The translations under genes and the position numbers were made by a program. Shown piece by piece: positions 1 through 7,373 of a DNA stretch of 35,919 bases (positions are counted from its first letter, which is position 1; each line of letters opens with the position of its first letter). Location of the stretch: NCBI GenBank assembly GCA_964412195.1, contig CAYPNP010000037.1, positions 1 through 35,919 on the forward strand. The letters are read 5' to 3'. A model generated the notes under the pieces. That model was not told where the DNA came from, searched no databases, and saw only the letters and a program-made list of their open reading frames with translations. This stretch comes from CAYPNP01 sp964412195. Its GTDB lineage: Bacteria > Acidobacteriota > JAAYUB01.

Positions 1-86
1 TCCGGACCCTGAACCTCCGCAGCTGGAAGCTCGAGGTCGAACGCTACAGCATGCTGCTCCTGCCCCTGGTCCAGGTGGTCTACTAA
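1..86 (+). CDS. 3' end of an unidentified gene (partial)
   Basis: The frame starting at base 3 is open from the window edge to a TAA at 84-86 and gives 27 residues ending in SMLLLPLVQVVY. The segment has a charged stretch (WKLEVERY) followed by a hydrophobic tail. It is too short to assign to a family. It is called coding because the frame is open to the edge and is followed by a long gene-free spacer, but a chance open frame this short cannot be excluded. Confidence 0.4.
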   Translation, partial: RTLNLRSWKLEVERYSMLLLPLVQVVY

Positions 87-386
87 AGCGGCACACCTCT
101 TCCCGATGCCCCCCAAGTCTGGATGCTCATGGAAGAGGTCGGACGGTCCACCGGGGTGCCGCCCCCGGCACACGCTGCGCGCACGCGGACTGGCAGCGTG
201 TCCCCGCTCGCTGGCCTGTCCCCAGTTTCTCCACCCCTTCCTCCCCCTGCCGGCTCATCCCAGGTCAAACGCTGGTGCCGCGTCCTGTGCATACCGCCAG
301 CCCTCTTGTACTCGCCACGGTTCCCTCACTCTCGGATGGCTGAAAACCCCACGGAACCAATCCCGGGTCGGAACTCCCGCCACTTG

Positions 387-403
387 GTGACAGAGCCTGG
401 CTC
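387..403 (+). repeat. dispersed GTGACAGAGCCTGGC repeat, copy 1
   Basis: This copy reads GTGACAGAGCCTGGCTC. It shares the GTGACAGAGCCTGGC core with the copies at 629 and 4316 and lies in the same orientation. Confidence 0.7.
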
Positions 404-469
404 TATGTCACGGCGGCTCTTTCAACAGATCCGACCAGAATCCTCGCTCAATATCGGAATATGCTCTGG

Positions 470-489
470 TTGTGACAAAGCCTGGCTCC
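470..489 (+). repeat. dispersed GTGACAGAGCCTGGC repeat, copy 2
   Basis: This copy reads TTGTGACAAAGCCTGGCTCC. It differs from the core by one base (AAAG instead of AGAG) and has the same orientation as the others. Confidence 0.7.
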
Positions 490-580
490 AACTCATCCGG
501 CACTGAGTGCCGGGAACCGGCCCCAGGAAAGCACAGCCGTGGTGAAGCTTTGGACCTCCACCGCCGTGCGGCACCGCATC

Positions 581-616
581 GTGACAGAGCTTGGCACTGT
601 CTCGGCACTGTCTCCT
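581..616 (+). repeat. dispersed repeat, copy 3 (long form)
   Basis: The core GTGACAGAGCTTGGCAC is followed by an internal tandem GGCACTGTCTC GGCACTGTCTCC. The same long form recurs at 4316-4352, with two differences in this part (GCTTGG versus GCCTGG, and ACTGTCTCGG versus ACCGTCTCGG). Confidence 0.8.
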
Positions 617-628
617 GTTTCATCTGAT

Positions 629-715
629 TGTGACAGAGCCTGGCACGACCTCCAATGGGCACGACCTCCTATGGCACTGTCTCCTACTGACAATGTCTCC
701 TAATACTGTCCCGCA
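629..715 (+). repeat. dispersed repeat, copy 4, with degenerate ACTGTCTCC units
   Basis: TTGTGACAGAGCCTGGCAC is followed by GACCTCC units and then by ACTGTCTCCT, CAATGTCTCC and ACTGTCCC units around 675-712. It looks like a decayed tandem array built from the 3' part of the repeat. Confidence 0.65.
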
Positions 716-825
716 GTGGGCATTGCCTCATGTGGCGATGTTGTGCCCACATCATTGTTCTGGGGCTGATGGACCCGGGGTCCGAAAGAATACGTTGAAA
801 AAATACTGTACCGTGGGTGGATTTT

Positions 826-834
826 TGATATAAT
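826..834 (+). promoter_or_regulatory. extended -10 promoter of buk
   Basis: TGATATAAT is a perfect TGn-TATAAT extended -10 element, 52 bp before the buk start. No good -35 lies 17 bp upstream; TTGAAA at 795-800 is too far away. The predicted transcript start is near 841. Just downstream, ATATTGAAT occurs twice with 11-bp spacing (850-858 and 861-869), a possible operator. Confidence 0.65.
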
Positions 835-886
835 CCCGCCCTCGTTGCAATATTGAATAAATATTGAATTCGACGGAGGCGCGTCC

Positions 887-1966
887 ATGACCGAGAACAA
901 CTGCCGGATCCTGGTGATCAACCCGGGCTCCACCTCCACTAAGATTGCCGTGTTCGAGGGCGACACCCTCCGTTGCGACAAGACTTTGCGCCACGACGAG
1001 TCCGAGATCGGCCGTTACGCCAGCATTCCAGACCAGAAGGATTTCCGGATGCAGGCCATCACGGATTTCCTCACCGGCGCCGGGATTCCCCTCTCAAGCC
1101 TGAGCGCCATCGTCGGCCGGGGCGGCCTGCTCCACCCCATCGAGGGCGGCACCTACGCGGTCAACGACGCCATGCTCCGCGACCTCAAGGCGGGCCTCAT
1201 GGGGCAGCACGCCTCCAACCTGGGCGGCCTCCTGGCCCACGACCTGAGCGTCCAGTGCGGCGCGCCGGCTTTCATCGTCGACCCGGTGGTGGTGGACGAG
1301 CTGGAGCCGGTGGCCCGATTCTCGGGGCTGCCCGAGCTGCCGCGGGTGAGCATCTTCCACGCCCTCAACCACAAGGCGGTGGCGCGCGCGGCGGCCAAGG
1401 ACCTGGGCGGGGCCTACGCCGATTTCCACTTCATCGTCGCCCACATGGGCGGCGGGATCTCCATCGCCGCCCACCGCCGGGGCCGGGTGGTCGACGTCAA
1501 CAACGCCCTGAACGGCGAGGGCCCGTTCAGCCCGGAGCGGAGCGGCACCCTGCCGGTCGGCGCCCTCGTCAAGCTCTGCTTTTCCGGCACCGTCTCCCAG
1601 AAGGAGCTGGAAAAACGGATCGTCGGCAAGGGCGGCGTCATGGCCTTCCTGGGCACCAACGACATGCGCAAGGTGAGCGAGCGCATCGCCGCCGGCGACG
1701 CCGAGGCGAAGGCGGTCTACGAGGCCATGGCCTACCAGGTGGCCAAGGAGATTGGCGCCTGCGGCGCCGTGCTGGAGGGCAAGATCGACGCGATCCTGCT
1801 CACCGGCGGCCTGGCCTACGACTCGAACTTCGTGGGGTGGATCGAGCGCCGCGTCCGGCACCTCGCCCCGGTGCGCGTCTACCCGGGCGAGGAGGAGATG
1901 ACGGCCCTCGCCGGCGGCGCGCTGCGCGTGCTTCGCCGGGAGGAAGAGCCCCGCATCTATGAGTAG
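887..1966 (+). CDS. buk: butyrate kinase
   Basis: Butyrate kinase (EC 2.7.2.7) is a cytoplasmic enzyme of the acetate/butyrate kinase (ASKHA) family that makes butyrate and ATP from butyryl phosphate. The 359-residue length matches the family. The N-terminal ILVINPGSTSTKIAVF is the phosphate-1 motif, VAHMGGGISIAAH at about residues 185-197 is the central nucleotide-binding segment, and LTGGLAYDS at about 305-313 is the C-terminal glycine-rich motif. The ATG follows GGAGG by 8 bases. The gene lies 68 bp ahead of ptb, the reverse of the clostridial ptb-buk order. Branched-chain acyl phosphates such as isobutyryl or isovaleryl phosphate are possible substrates. Confidence 0.95.
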   Translation: MTENNCRILVINPGSTSTKIAVFEGDTLRCDKTLRHDESEIGRYASIPDQKDFRMQAITDFLTGAGIPLSSLSAIVGRGGLLHPIEGGTYAVNDAMLRDLKAGLMGQHASNLGGLLAHDLSVQCGAPAFIVDPVVVDELEPVARFSGLPELPRVSIFHALNHKAVARAAAKDLGGAYADFHFIVAHMGGGISIAAHRRGRVVDVNNALNGEGPFSPERSGTLPVGALVKLCFSGTVSQKELEKRIVGKGGVMAFLGTNDMRKVSERIAAGDAEAKAVYEAMAYQVAKEIGACGAVLEGKIDAILLTGGLAYDSNFVGWIERRVRHLAPVRVYPGEEEMTALAGGALRVLRREEEPRIYE

Positions 1967-2034
1967 AATTTCAATCCCTCCTGGCCTATGATGAGGCTGG
2001 GGGACGTTACAGTTTTCTGACCGGGAAGGGCAAC

Positions 2035-2934
2035 ATGATCCGGAATTTCGACGAGCTGATCCAGAGCGTCAAGGGCAGCCAGACCAAGGTCATCGCCGTG
2101 GCTTACGCCCACGACCCGGACGTGCTGGAGGCCATCGCCAAGGCCCAGCGGGAGGACATCGCCGGCGGCATCCTGGTCGGCCCCAAGGACAAGATCGAGA
2201 AGGCCGCCGCCTCGGTGGGCGTCTCCCTGGCGCCCTTCGAGATCGTGGACATCGCCGACGAGAAGGAAGCCACCCGCGCCGCCGTCACTCTGGTCCGGGA
2301 GGGCAAGGCCGACGTGCTGATGAAGGGCCTGTGCAACACCGCCACCATCCTGGGCGCGGTGCTGGACAAGCAGACGGGCCTGCGCGACGCCAAGCTGCTG
2401 AGCCACATCGCCGCGTTCGAGATCGCCTCCTACCCCAAGCTCATCATCCTCAGCGACGCGGCCATGAACATCGCCCCCGCCCTCGAGGACAAGATCGCCA
2501 TCACCGAGAACGCCATCCAGGTGGCCAATCGCCTCGGGATCGAGACGCCGAAGGTGGCCATCATCGCCGCCGTGGAGAAGGTCAATCCCCAGGGCATGCC
2601 CTGCACCGCCGACGCCGCCATCATCGCCACCATGGGCGCCCGCGGCCAGATCAAGAACGCCATCATCGACGGCCCGCTGGCGGTGGACAACGCCTTTTCC
2701 GCGCACGCCTGCGCGGTCAAGGGGATCAAGAGCCCGGTGGGAGGCGACGCTGACATCGTGATTACCCCCAACATTGAGACCGGCAACTGCTTCTACAAGG
2801 TGATGAGCTACCTGGCCGGCGCCAAGACCGCCGGCATCATCGTCGGCGCCCGCAAGCCCATCGTTCTAACGTCCCGGGCCGACTCCGAAGAGACCAAGTT
2901 CCTCTCCATCGCCTTCGCGATGAAGGTATCCTGA
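2035..2934 (+). CDS. ptb: phosphate butyryltransferase
   Basis: This is a 299-residue member of the phosphate acetyl/butyryltransferase family (EC 2.3.1.19), converting butyryl-CoA and phosphate to butyryl phosphate and CoA. The N-terminal half carries IAVAYAHDPDVLEAI and GILVGPKDKI. The C-terminal half has VLMKGL, the SHIAAFE region and the conserved GPLAVDNAF and GGDADIVITPNIETGN segments typical of Ptb. AAGGG stands just before the ATG. With buk 68 bp upstream it forms the substrate-level phosphorylation pair, and the aminotransferase gene follows after 26 bp. Family membership is clear; chain-length specificity cannot be read from sequence. Confidence 0.95.
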   Translation: MIRNFDELIQSVKGSQTKVIAVAYAHDPDVLEAIAKAQREDIAGGILVGPKDKIEKAAASVGVSLAPFEIVDIADEKEATRAAVTLVREGKADVLMKGLCNTATILGAVLDKQTGLRDAKLLSHIAAFEIASYPKLIILSDAAMNIAPALEDKIAITENAIQVANRLGIETPKVAIIAAVEKVNPQGMPCTADAAIIATMGARGQIKNAIIDGPLAVDNAFSAHACAVKGIKSPVGGDADIVITPNIETGNCFYKVMSYLAGAKTAGIIVGARKPIVLTSRADSEETKFLSIAFAMKVS

Positions 2935-2960
2935 AAACTCACCCACAGGAGGAAGACATC

Positions 2961-4169
2961 ATGGCTCACAGCCGCGGCACCCTCAGCGCCATCGTCCCGG
3001 CCGAGCGCACCCGCGAGATCGAATACGCCATCCGCGACATTTCCGTGGAGGCCGACAAACTGAAGCGCAAGGGGATCAAGGTCCTGCCGCTCAACATCGG
3101 CGACCCGCTCAAGTACGACTTCCAGACGCCCCGCCACATGATCGAAGCCGTCTACAAGGCCATGCTGGACCAGCAGAACGGCTACTCCTCCTCCATCGGC
3201 ATCGACACCGGCGTGGAGGCGATCCGCCGGGAGGCCCACCGCAAGGGCATCAAGAACATCCTTTCGATCTTCACCTCAACCGGCGCCTCGGAGGCCATCG
3301 AGCTGGCCCTGACCGCCCTGGCCAACCCCGGCGACAACGTCCTCATGCCTTTCCCCGGCTACCCCCTCTACACCGCCGTCATGCAGAAGCTGCAGGCGGT
3401 CATCCGGCCTTACTACCTGGACGAGGAACACGACTGGCAGCCGGACGTGGCCGACATCGAGGCCAAGATCGACGCCCGGACGAAGGCCATTTGCCTGATC
3501 AACCCGAACAATCCCACCGGCGCGCTGTACAGCACGGAGGTGTTGAAGCAGGTCATCGAGCTGGCCCGCCGGCACAACCTAGTGATCTTCTCGGACGAGA
3601 TCTACGACAAGATGGTGTTCGACGGTCGGGAGCACATCTCCACCGCCTCGCTGGCGGACGACGTGGGCTTCATCACGTTCAACGGCCTGTCCAAGTCCTA
3701 CCTGGTGCCCGGCTGGCGGATGGGCTGGGCGGTGGTGAGCGGTCCCGAGGAGATCATGGGCGACTTCAACGAAGCCATCCACAAGTTCGTCCGGGCACGC
3801 CTGTGCGCCAGCCACCCCATGCAGTTCGCCATCCAGCCCGCGCTGGAGGGCCCGCAGGACCACCTGGTGGATGTCAATCGCCGATTGCAGGAGCGGCGGG
3901 ACTTCACCATCCGGCGGCTCAACAGCATCCCCGGCATCTCCTGCGTCAATCCCGAGGGCGCCTTCTACGCCTTCCCCCGGATCGAAGTCCCGATGGACGA
4001 CAAGACGTTCACCCTGCGGGTGCTTCATGAGTGCCACGTGCTGGTGGTCCACGGCAGCGGTTTCGGCCAGAAGCCGGGCACCAAGCACTTCCGGGTGGTG
4101 ACCCTGCCCGACCTGCCGACGCTCGAGGCGGCCTACGACAAGCTCGAAGGCTTCATGAAGAAGATGTGA
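2961..4169 (+). CDS. PLP-dependent class I/II aminotransferase
   Basis: This 402-residue fold-type I aminotransferase resembles the alanine/aspartate transaminase (AlaA-like) branch. PLP-binding features are INPNNPTGA near residues 178-186, SDEIYD near 213-218 and the Schiff-base lysine in NGLSKSYLVPGWRMGW near 241-256. The final third has the usual arginine-containing HFRVVTLP segment. AGGAGG precedes the ATG. It lies 26 bp after ptb in the same direction, so co-transcription is likely. In that setting it may deaminate an amino acid to the 2-oxoacid that eventually feeds Ptb/Buk. Substrate (alanine, branched-chain or other) is not determinable from sequence alone. Confidence 0.9.
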   Translation: MAHSRGTLSAIVPAERTREIEYAIRDISVEADKLKRKGIKVLPLNIGDPLKYDFQTPRHMIEAVYKAMLDQQNGYSSSIGIDTGVEAIRREAHRKGIKNILSIFTSTGASEAIELALTALANPGDNVLMPFPGYPLYTAVMQKLQAVIRPYYLDEEHDWQPDVADIEAKIDARTKAICLINPNNPTGALYSTEVLKQVIELARRHNLVIFSDEIYDKMVFDGREHISTASLADDVGFITFNGLSKSYLVPGWRMGWAVVSGPEEIMGDFNEAIHKFVRARLCASHPMQFAIQPALEGPQDHLVDVNRRLQERRDFTIRRLNSIPGISCVNPEGAFYAFPRIEVPMDDKTFTLRVLHECHVLVVHGSGFGQKPGTKHFRVVTLPDLPTLEAAYDKLEGFMKKM

Positions 4170-4315
4170 TAATCTCGAGCAAGCCACCTCTTTGCCCGAC
4201 ATGTCCGAAACAACGTCCCGGTCCTGGCCTGCCGCGAATCCCCGCATTCGCCGGACCCTGAGACTTGTTGCCAGCTTCAGTCACATCCTCCAGACTGGAC
4301 GCACACGCACCTTCG

Positions 4316-4352
4316 TTGTGACAGAGCCTGGCACCGTCTCGGCACTGTCTCC
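4316..4352 (+). repeat. dispersed repeat, copy 5 (long form)
   Basis: TTGTGACAGAGCCTGGCACC is followed by GTCTCGGCACTGTCTCC. This is the same long form as 581-616 and has the same orientation, so copies of the family lie on both sides of buk-ptb-aminotransferase as direct repeats. Confidence 0.8.
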
Positions 4353-4384
4353 AGTCTCGGATGTTGCCTCTTGTCCCCGCGGAA

Positions 4385-4422
4385 GACTCCTTCACAGAAT
4401 GCGGATGACTCCTTCACAGAAT
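4385..4422 (+). repeat. 22-bp-period tandem duplication
   Basis: GACTCCTTCACAGAAT occurs at 4385-4400 and again at 4407-4422, separated by GCGGAT, giving two units with a 22-bp period. Confidence 0.8.
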
Positions 4423-4495
4423 CGGGTCCGGGCCCGGGGCGGTGGTTCGCGCAGTACGGACCAGCAGACGGCGCACCATCGGCCCCGCACCAATC

Positions 4496-4519
4496 AAAAA
4501 GCCCGGCACAGCACCGGGC
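4496..4519 (-). terminator. rho-independent terminator of lpdA-surE
   Basis: On the minus strand GCCCGG, an 7-nt loop and CCGGGC form a 6-bp GC stem followed directly by TTTTT. It begins 33 bp beyond the surE stop. A less perfect T-rich run on the other side (CTTCTCATTTTT) could let it also stop transcription arriving from the plus strand. Confidence 0.85.
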
Positions 4520-4551
4520 TTCTCATTTTTCATGGACGCTGAAATGTGGGC

Positions 4552-5448
4552 TCAGTGGTCGGCATCCTCTTTCGCGGGTGCCGGAACCGGCATGAGGGTG
4601 AGGCCCAGGATCTTCGCGATGGAACCCAAGTCGGCTGTTGATTGCTGATCCACCGTCAGGGCAGACACTGCAATGTAGCCGTTCTGCATTGCGCCCCAGT
4701 CCGTATCCTCCGGATAGGCCTTCGGATCGATCTTGCCGCTGACCCAGACGAGTTCCCGGCCCTGGATGTTGGTCTCGCGCTTGTAGTTGAAAGCCAGCTC
4801 CACCCGGCTATCCCGGGTCAGGCGGATTCCCTTGGGGAATTCGGCCTGGGCCGGGCCGTTGACGTTCAGGTACACATCGGCCGGCAGCGGGGTCGCCAGG
4901 ACTTTTTCGACCAGCGGCCGGATGGTTCTGGCGAAGGCGGCGTAGCTTGAATCCTCGCTGGTCTCCATGGAGGTGGCCATCGATTTGAGCCCGCACATGG
5001 CCGCCTGTCGCGCCGCCCCGACGGTGCCGGACAGGTAGGTGACCCAGCCGGGATTGGCGCCGCGGTTGATTCCGGAGATGACCAGGTCGGGCCGGCGCGG
5101 CAGTAGGTTTTCCACCGCCAGGATCACGCACATGGCCGGGGTCGTCTTGGCCGCGTACCCCACATCCACGCCATCGATGCGGTAAGTCTTCAGGTAGATG
5201 GGCTCGTAAGTGGCCAGGCTGTGACTGACGCCGCTCTGGTTCTCGGCCGGGGCCACCACCACCACTTCCCCCAAGTCCTTGACCGACCGGTACAGGGCCT
5301 CCAGTCCGGGAGCGCCCACCCCGTCATCGTTGGTCAGCAGGATGAGGGGCCGGTCGGCGGCGAGGGCGGCGCCAGCCAGGGCGATCCACAGAATCGCCAC
5401 GAAAAGGGTGATCCACCGGGTCCGGCGACAGGCGGGGAACAGGAACAT
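4552..5448 (-). CDS. surE: SurE-type 5'/3'-nucleotidase with signal peptide
   Basis: SurE is a metal-dependent nucleoside monophosphate phosphatase. Signature pieces are LLTNDDGVGAPGLEAL with metal-binding D41-D42, APAENQSGVSHS with S72, and SGINRGANPG with N128, matching the Asp-Asp-Ser-Asn metal site of the family. The ATG at 5448 is chosen because a perfect AGGAGG lies 6 bases before it; the alternative TTG five codons earlier would place that AGGAGG inside the gene. The first 30 residues have basic residues, a hydrophobic core and an ALA/A cleavage site, so export is predicted, whereas most SurE proteins are cytoplasmic. It sits 22 bp downstream of lpdA and probably shares its transcript. 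Confidence 0.9.
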   Translation of the reverse strand: MFLFPACRRTRWITLFVAILWIALAGAALAADRPLILLTNDDGVGAPGLEALYRSVKDLGEVVVVAPAENQSGVSHSLATYEPIYLKTYRIDGVDVGYAAKTTPAMCVILAVENLLPRRPDLVISGINRGANPGWVTYLSGTVGAARQAAMCGLKSMATSMETSEDSSYAAFARTIRPLVEKVLATPLPADVYLNVNGPAQAEFPKGIRLTRDSRVELAFNYKRETNIQGRELVWVSGKIDPKAYPEDTDWGAMQNGYIAVSALTVDQQSTADLGSIAKILGLTLMPVPAPAKEDADH

Positions 5449-5454
5449 CGGGGT

Positions 5455-5460
5455 CCTCCT
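5455..5460 (-). promoter_or_regulatory. ribosome binding site deciding the surE start
   Basis: This is a perfect AGGAGG on the minus strand, 6 bases before the ATG at 5448. It argues against the upstream TTG at 5463 as the start codon. Confidence 0.85.
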
Positions 5461-5470
5461 CAATCGGTTC

Positions 5471-6868
5471 TCAGATGTGAATGGCCCTGTCGTGAGCGGC
5501 GTGGGCCGCTTCCATGAGGGCCTCGGAAATGGTCGGGTGCGGATGGATGGTCGAGGCCAGTTCCTCGGCGGTGCATTCCAGGTTGAGGGCCAGCACCGTC
5601 TCGGCCACCAGCTCGGTAGCGACGGCGCCGATCATGTGCGCGCCCAGAATCTCGCCGGTCCTGGCGTCGGTGACAATCTTGATGAAGCCCTCAGTGAAAT
5701 CCTCGATCTTGCCCTTGCCGATGGCCGAAAACGGGAACTTGCCGACCTTCACCTCGACGCCCGCCTCCCGGGCCTTCCTCTCGCTCCAGCCGGCGGAGGC
5801 CACCTGCGGCGAGGAGTAGGTGCACCCCGGCACGCTGCGGTAGGCGATCGGCCGGACGTGCTTTCCGGCCAGGTGGCTCACCGCCAGAAGCCCCTCGGCC
5901 GAGCCGACGTGGGCCAGCTGCGGGGTCGGGATCACATCCCCGATGGCATAGATGTGCGGGATACGGGTCTGGCAGTACTCGTTGACGGGGATGAATCCCC
6001 GCTCGGTGGCCAGGCTGATCTTCTCCAGGCCGAGGCCGGCGGTGTAGGGCGCCCGGCCCACCGCCAGGAGGACCTTCTCGGCCACGACTTCCTGAACCTT
6101 GCCGGCGGCGTCCTTGACCGACAGCGCCGCCCCGTCGGGGCGGGCCTCCAGCCCCTGCACGGCCGCCCCCAGCAGATAGGCGATCTTGCGCTTCTTGAAG
6201 GCTTTCTCCAGCTCCTGGGAGACCTCCTCGTCCTCGAGAGGCAGCAGGTGCGGCAGCATCTCGATTAGGGTGACCTTGCTGCCGAGGTCGGCGTAGACGG
6301 AGGCGAACTCCACCCCGACCGCGCCCGCGCCGATCACCGCCAGCGTCCGGGGCGGCTCGGGCAGACGGAGCATGTCGGTGCTGGAGAGGATCCGCTCGCC
6401 ATCGAACCGGATGTGCGGCAGGGCCTTGGGCTCGGAGCCGGTGGCGATGACGATGAACCGCGCGCGCAGCGTCTCCGCCGCCTGTCCGTCCTTCATCACG
6501 GCCACCGTGTGCTCGTCGACGAAGCTGCCGATACCCTGGAAGGAAGTCACGCCATTTTTCTTCAGCAGGAAGGCCACCCCCTTGGTCAGGGTGGTGACGA
6601 TGCGGTCCTTGCGCTTGTGCATCCTGCCCATGTCGAAGCGGAAGCCGTCCACCACCACGCCGTGGTCGGCGGCGCCCTCCATGCGGGCGAAGAACTCGGC
6701 GCTGTGGATCATCACCTTGGTGGGGATGCAGCCGACGTTCAGGCAGGTCCCGCCGAAAGAGGGGTCCTTCTCCACGATGGCGGTCTTGAGCCCCAACTGG
6801 GCTGCCTTGATCGCCGCCACGTAACCGCCGGGACCGCTGCCGATGACGATGACATCGAATTCGCTCAC
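5471..6868 (-). CDS. lpdA: dihydrolipoyl dehydrogenase (E3)
   Basis: This FAD-dependent pyridine nucleotide-disulfide oxidoreductase reoxidises lipoamide in 2-oxoacid dehydrogenase complexes or the glycine cleavage system. The 465-residue protein starts with the FAD-binding VIVIGSGPGGYVAA motif. GGTCLNVGCIPTK holds the redox-active C42 and C47. VIGAGAVGVEFASVYADLG is the NAD-binding motif, and the C-terminal HPHPTISEA carries the catalytic His-Glu. The GTG at 6868 is preferred because AGGGGG precedes it and the FAD motif then falls at the usual distance from the N-terminus; a longer TTG version adds 23 unlike residues. E1 and E2 partners are not in the window. Acyl-CoA supply to ptb/buk is possible but inferred. 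Confidence 0.95.
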   Translation of the reverse strand: MSEFDVIVIGSGPGGYVAAIKAAQLGLKTAIVEKDPSFGGTCLNVGCIPTKVMIHSAEFFARMEGAADHGVVVDGFRFDMGRMHKRKDRIVTTLTKGVAFLLKKNGVTSFQGIGSFVDEHTVAVMKDGQAAETLRARFIVIATGSEPKALPHIRFDGERILSSTDMLRLPEPPRTLAVIGAGAVGVEFASVYADLGSKVTLIEMLPHLLPLEDEEVSQELEKAFKKRKIAYLLGAAVQGLEARPDGAALSVKDAAGKVQEVVAEKVLLAVGRAPYTAGLGLEKISLATERGFIPVNEYCQTRIPHIYAIGDVIPTPQLAHVGSAEGLLAVSHLAGKHVRPIAYRSVPGCTYSSPQVASAGWSERKAREAGVEVKVGKFPFSAIGKGKIEDFTEGFIKIVTDARTGEILGAHMIGAVATELVAETVLALNLECTAEELASTIHPHPTISEALMEAAHAAHDRAIHI

Positions 6869-6945
6869 GCCGCACCCCCTAAGGTCTTTGTCTTCGCCCG
6901 GCCCGCGCGCCACCGCGGCGGCGGTGCTTCCGGGCAAGATTTGTC

Positions 6946-6956
6946 ATTGTACCAGA
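6946..6956 (-). promoter_or_regulatory. extended -10 promoter of lpdA (TCTGGTACAAT)
   Basis: TCTGGTACAAT on the minus strand contains TGG-TACAAT, an extended -10. The identical 11-mer precedes polX and HPr. No -35 resembling TTGACA is visible 17 bp upstream. The leader would be about 70 nt. Confidence 0.6.
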
Positions 6957-7006
6957 AATCCCCCGCGACGGGTATCTTTTTCCTGCCGGCTTCGGGCGAA
7001 CTGGTT

Positions 7007-7012
7007 TACAAT
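7007..7012 (+). promoter_or_regulatory. possible -10 element of the PilZ gene
   Basis: TACAAT lies 23 bp before the GTG start and is preceded by CTGGTT, resembling the CTGG-TACAAT elements elsewhere in the window. The -35 region is poor, so the call is weak. Confidence 0.35.
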
Positions 7013-7035
7013 GAAGAAAGATCAAGGAGGACGTT

Positions 7036-7365
7036 GTGGATATCGAATCGGAATTCGAGGAAGAAAAGAGGCTGTGCCCACGCTACCTGATCCGGGTCCC
7101 GATGCACCTGCGCGGACTCAACTCCCGGGGGGAAAACGTCGACGCGGCCATCGAGGTGGTCGACATCAGCCTTGAGGGCATGGGCTTCGAGTCGGAACGG
7201 AATTTTGAGGGCGGGGACATCCTGTACGTCACGCTGCGGGGCAAAGATTACGCCTCCGAAGCCAACATCCAGATCCTGTGGAAGGACCCCAAGCGGCGGC
7301 GTTACGGGGCCCGGATCCTCTCGCTGGCCTCCGGCTCCCAGCAGCCTCAGCCGCCGCCGAAATAG
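7036..7365 (+). CDS. single-domain PilZ protein, putative c-di-GMP receptor
   Basis: This is a 109-residue, one-domain protein. RYLIR at residues 16-20 and DISLEG at 43-48 fit the PilZ c-di-GMP-binding pattern (an arginine motif, then D/NxSxxG), and the rest alternates in beta-strand fashion, ending in a short Gln/Pro tail. The start is a GTG five bases after AAGGAGG. PilZ proteins bind c-di-GMP and usually act by contacting a partner. The next gene begins 8 bp downstream, so that unknown protein is a plausible partner. The first arginine motif is RxxxR rather than RRxxxR, so ligand binding needs testing. Confidence 0.75.
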   Translation: MDIESEFEEEKRLCPRYLIRVPMHLRGLNSRGENVDAAIEVVDISLEGMGFESERNFEGGDILYVTLRGKDYASEANIQILWKDPKRRRYGARILSLASGSQQPQPPPK

Positions 7366-7373
7366 ACGGATCG

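Larger units (their letters stand above)
87..886. other. 800-bp gene-free spacer with dispersed repeats
   Basis: No open frame here looks like a protein. The short frames on both strands have arginine/proline-rich, repeat-derived translations and no domain. The second half carries four copies of a GTGACAGAGCCTGGC-type repeat and several degenerate ACTGTCTCC units. The last 60 bases become AT-rich and contain the buk promoter. No tRNA-like cloverleaf or T-tract terminator was seen. Confidence 0.7.
4170..4551. other. 382-bp spacer with repeats and a terminator
   Basis: This spacer lies between the convergent aminotransferase and surE genes. It holds one long copy of the dispersed GTGACAGAGCCTGGC repeat, a 22-bp tandem duplication and a hairpin terminator at its surE end. 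The open frames in it have no recognisable protein features. Confidence 0.75.

Noticed and set aside
387..715. Possible CRISPR array in the repeat-rich spacer
   Set aside because: The copies differ in length and sequence and are unevenly spaced with no uniform spacers, and no cas gene is nearby.
795..800. TTGAAA as the -35 box of buk
   Set aside because: It is 28 bp from TATAAT, too far for a sigma-70 promoter; the extended -10 reading is preferred.
123..833. Short open frames on both strands in the 87-886 spacer
   Set aside because: Their translations come from the dispersed repeat and have no ribosome sites or family features.
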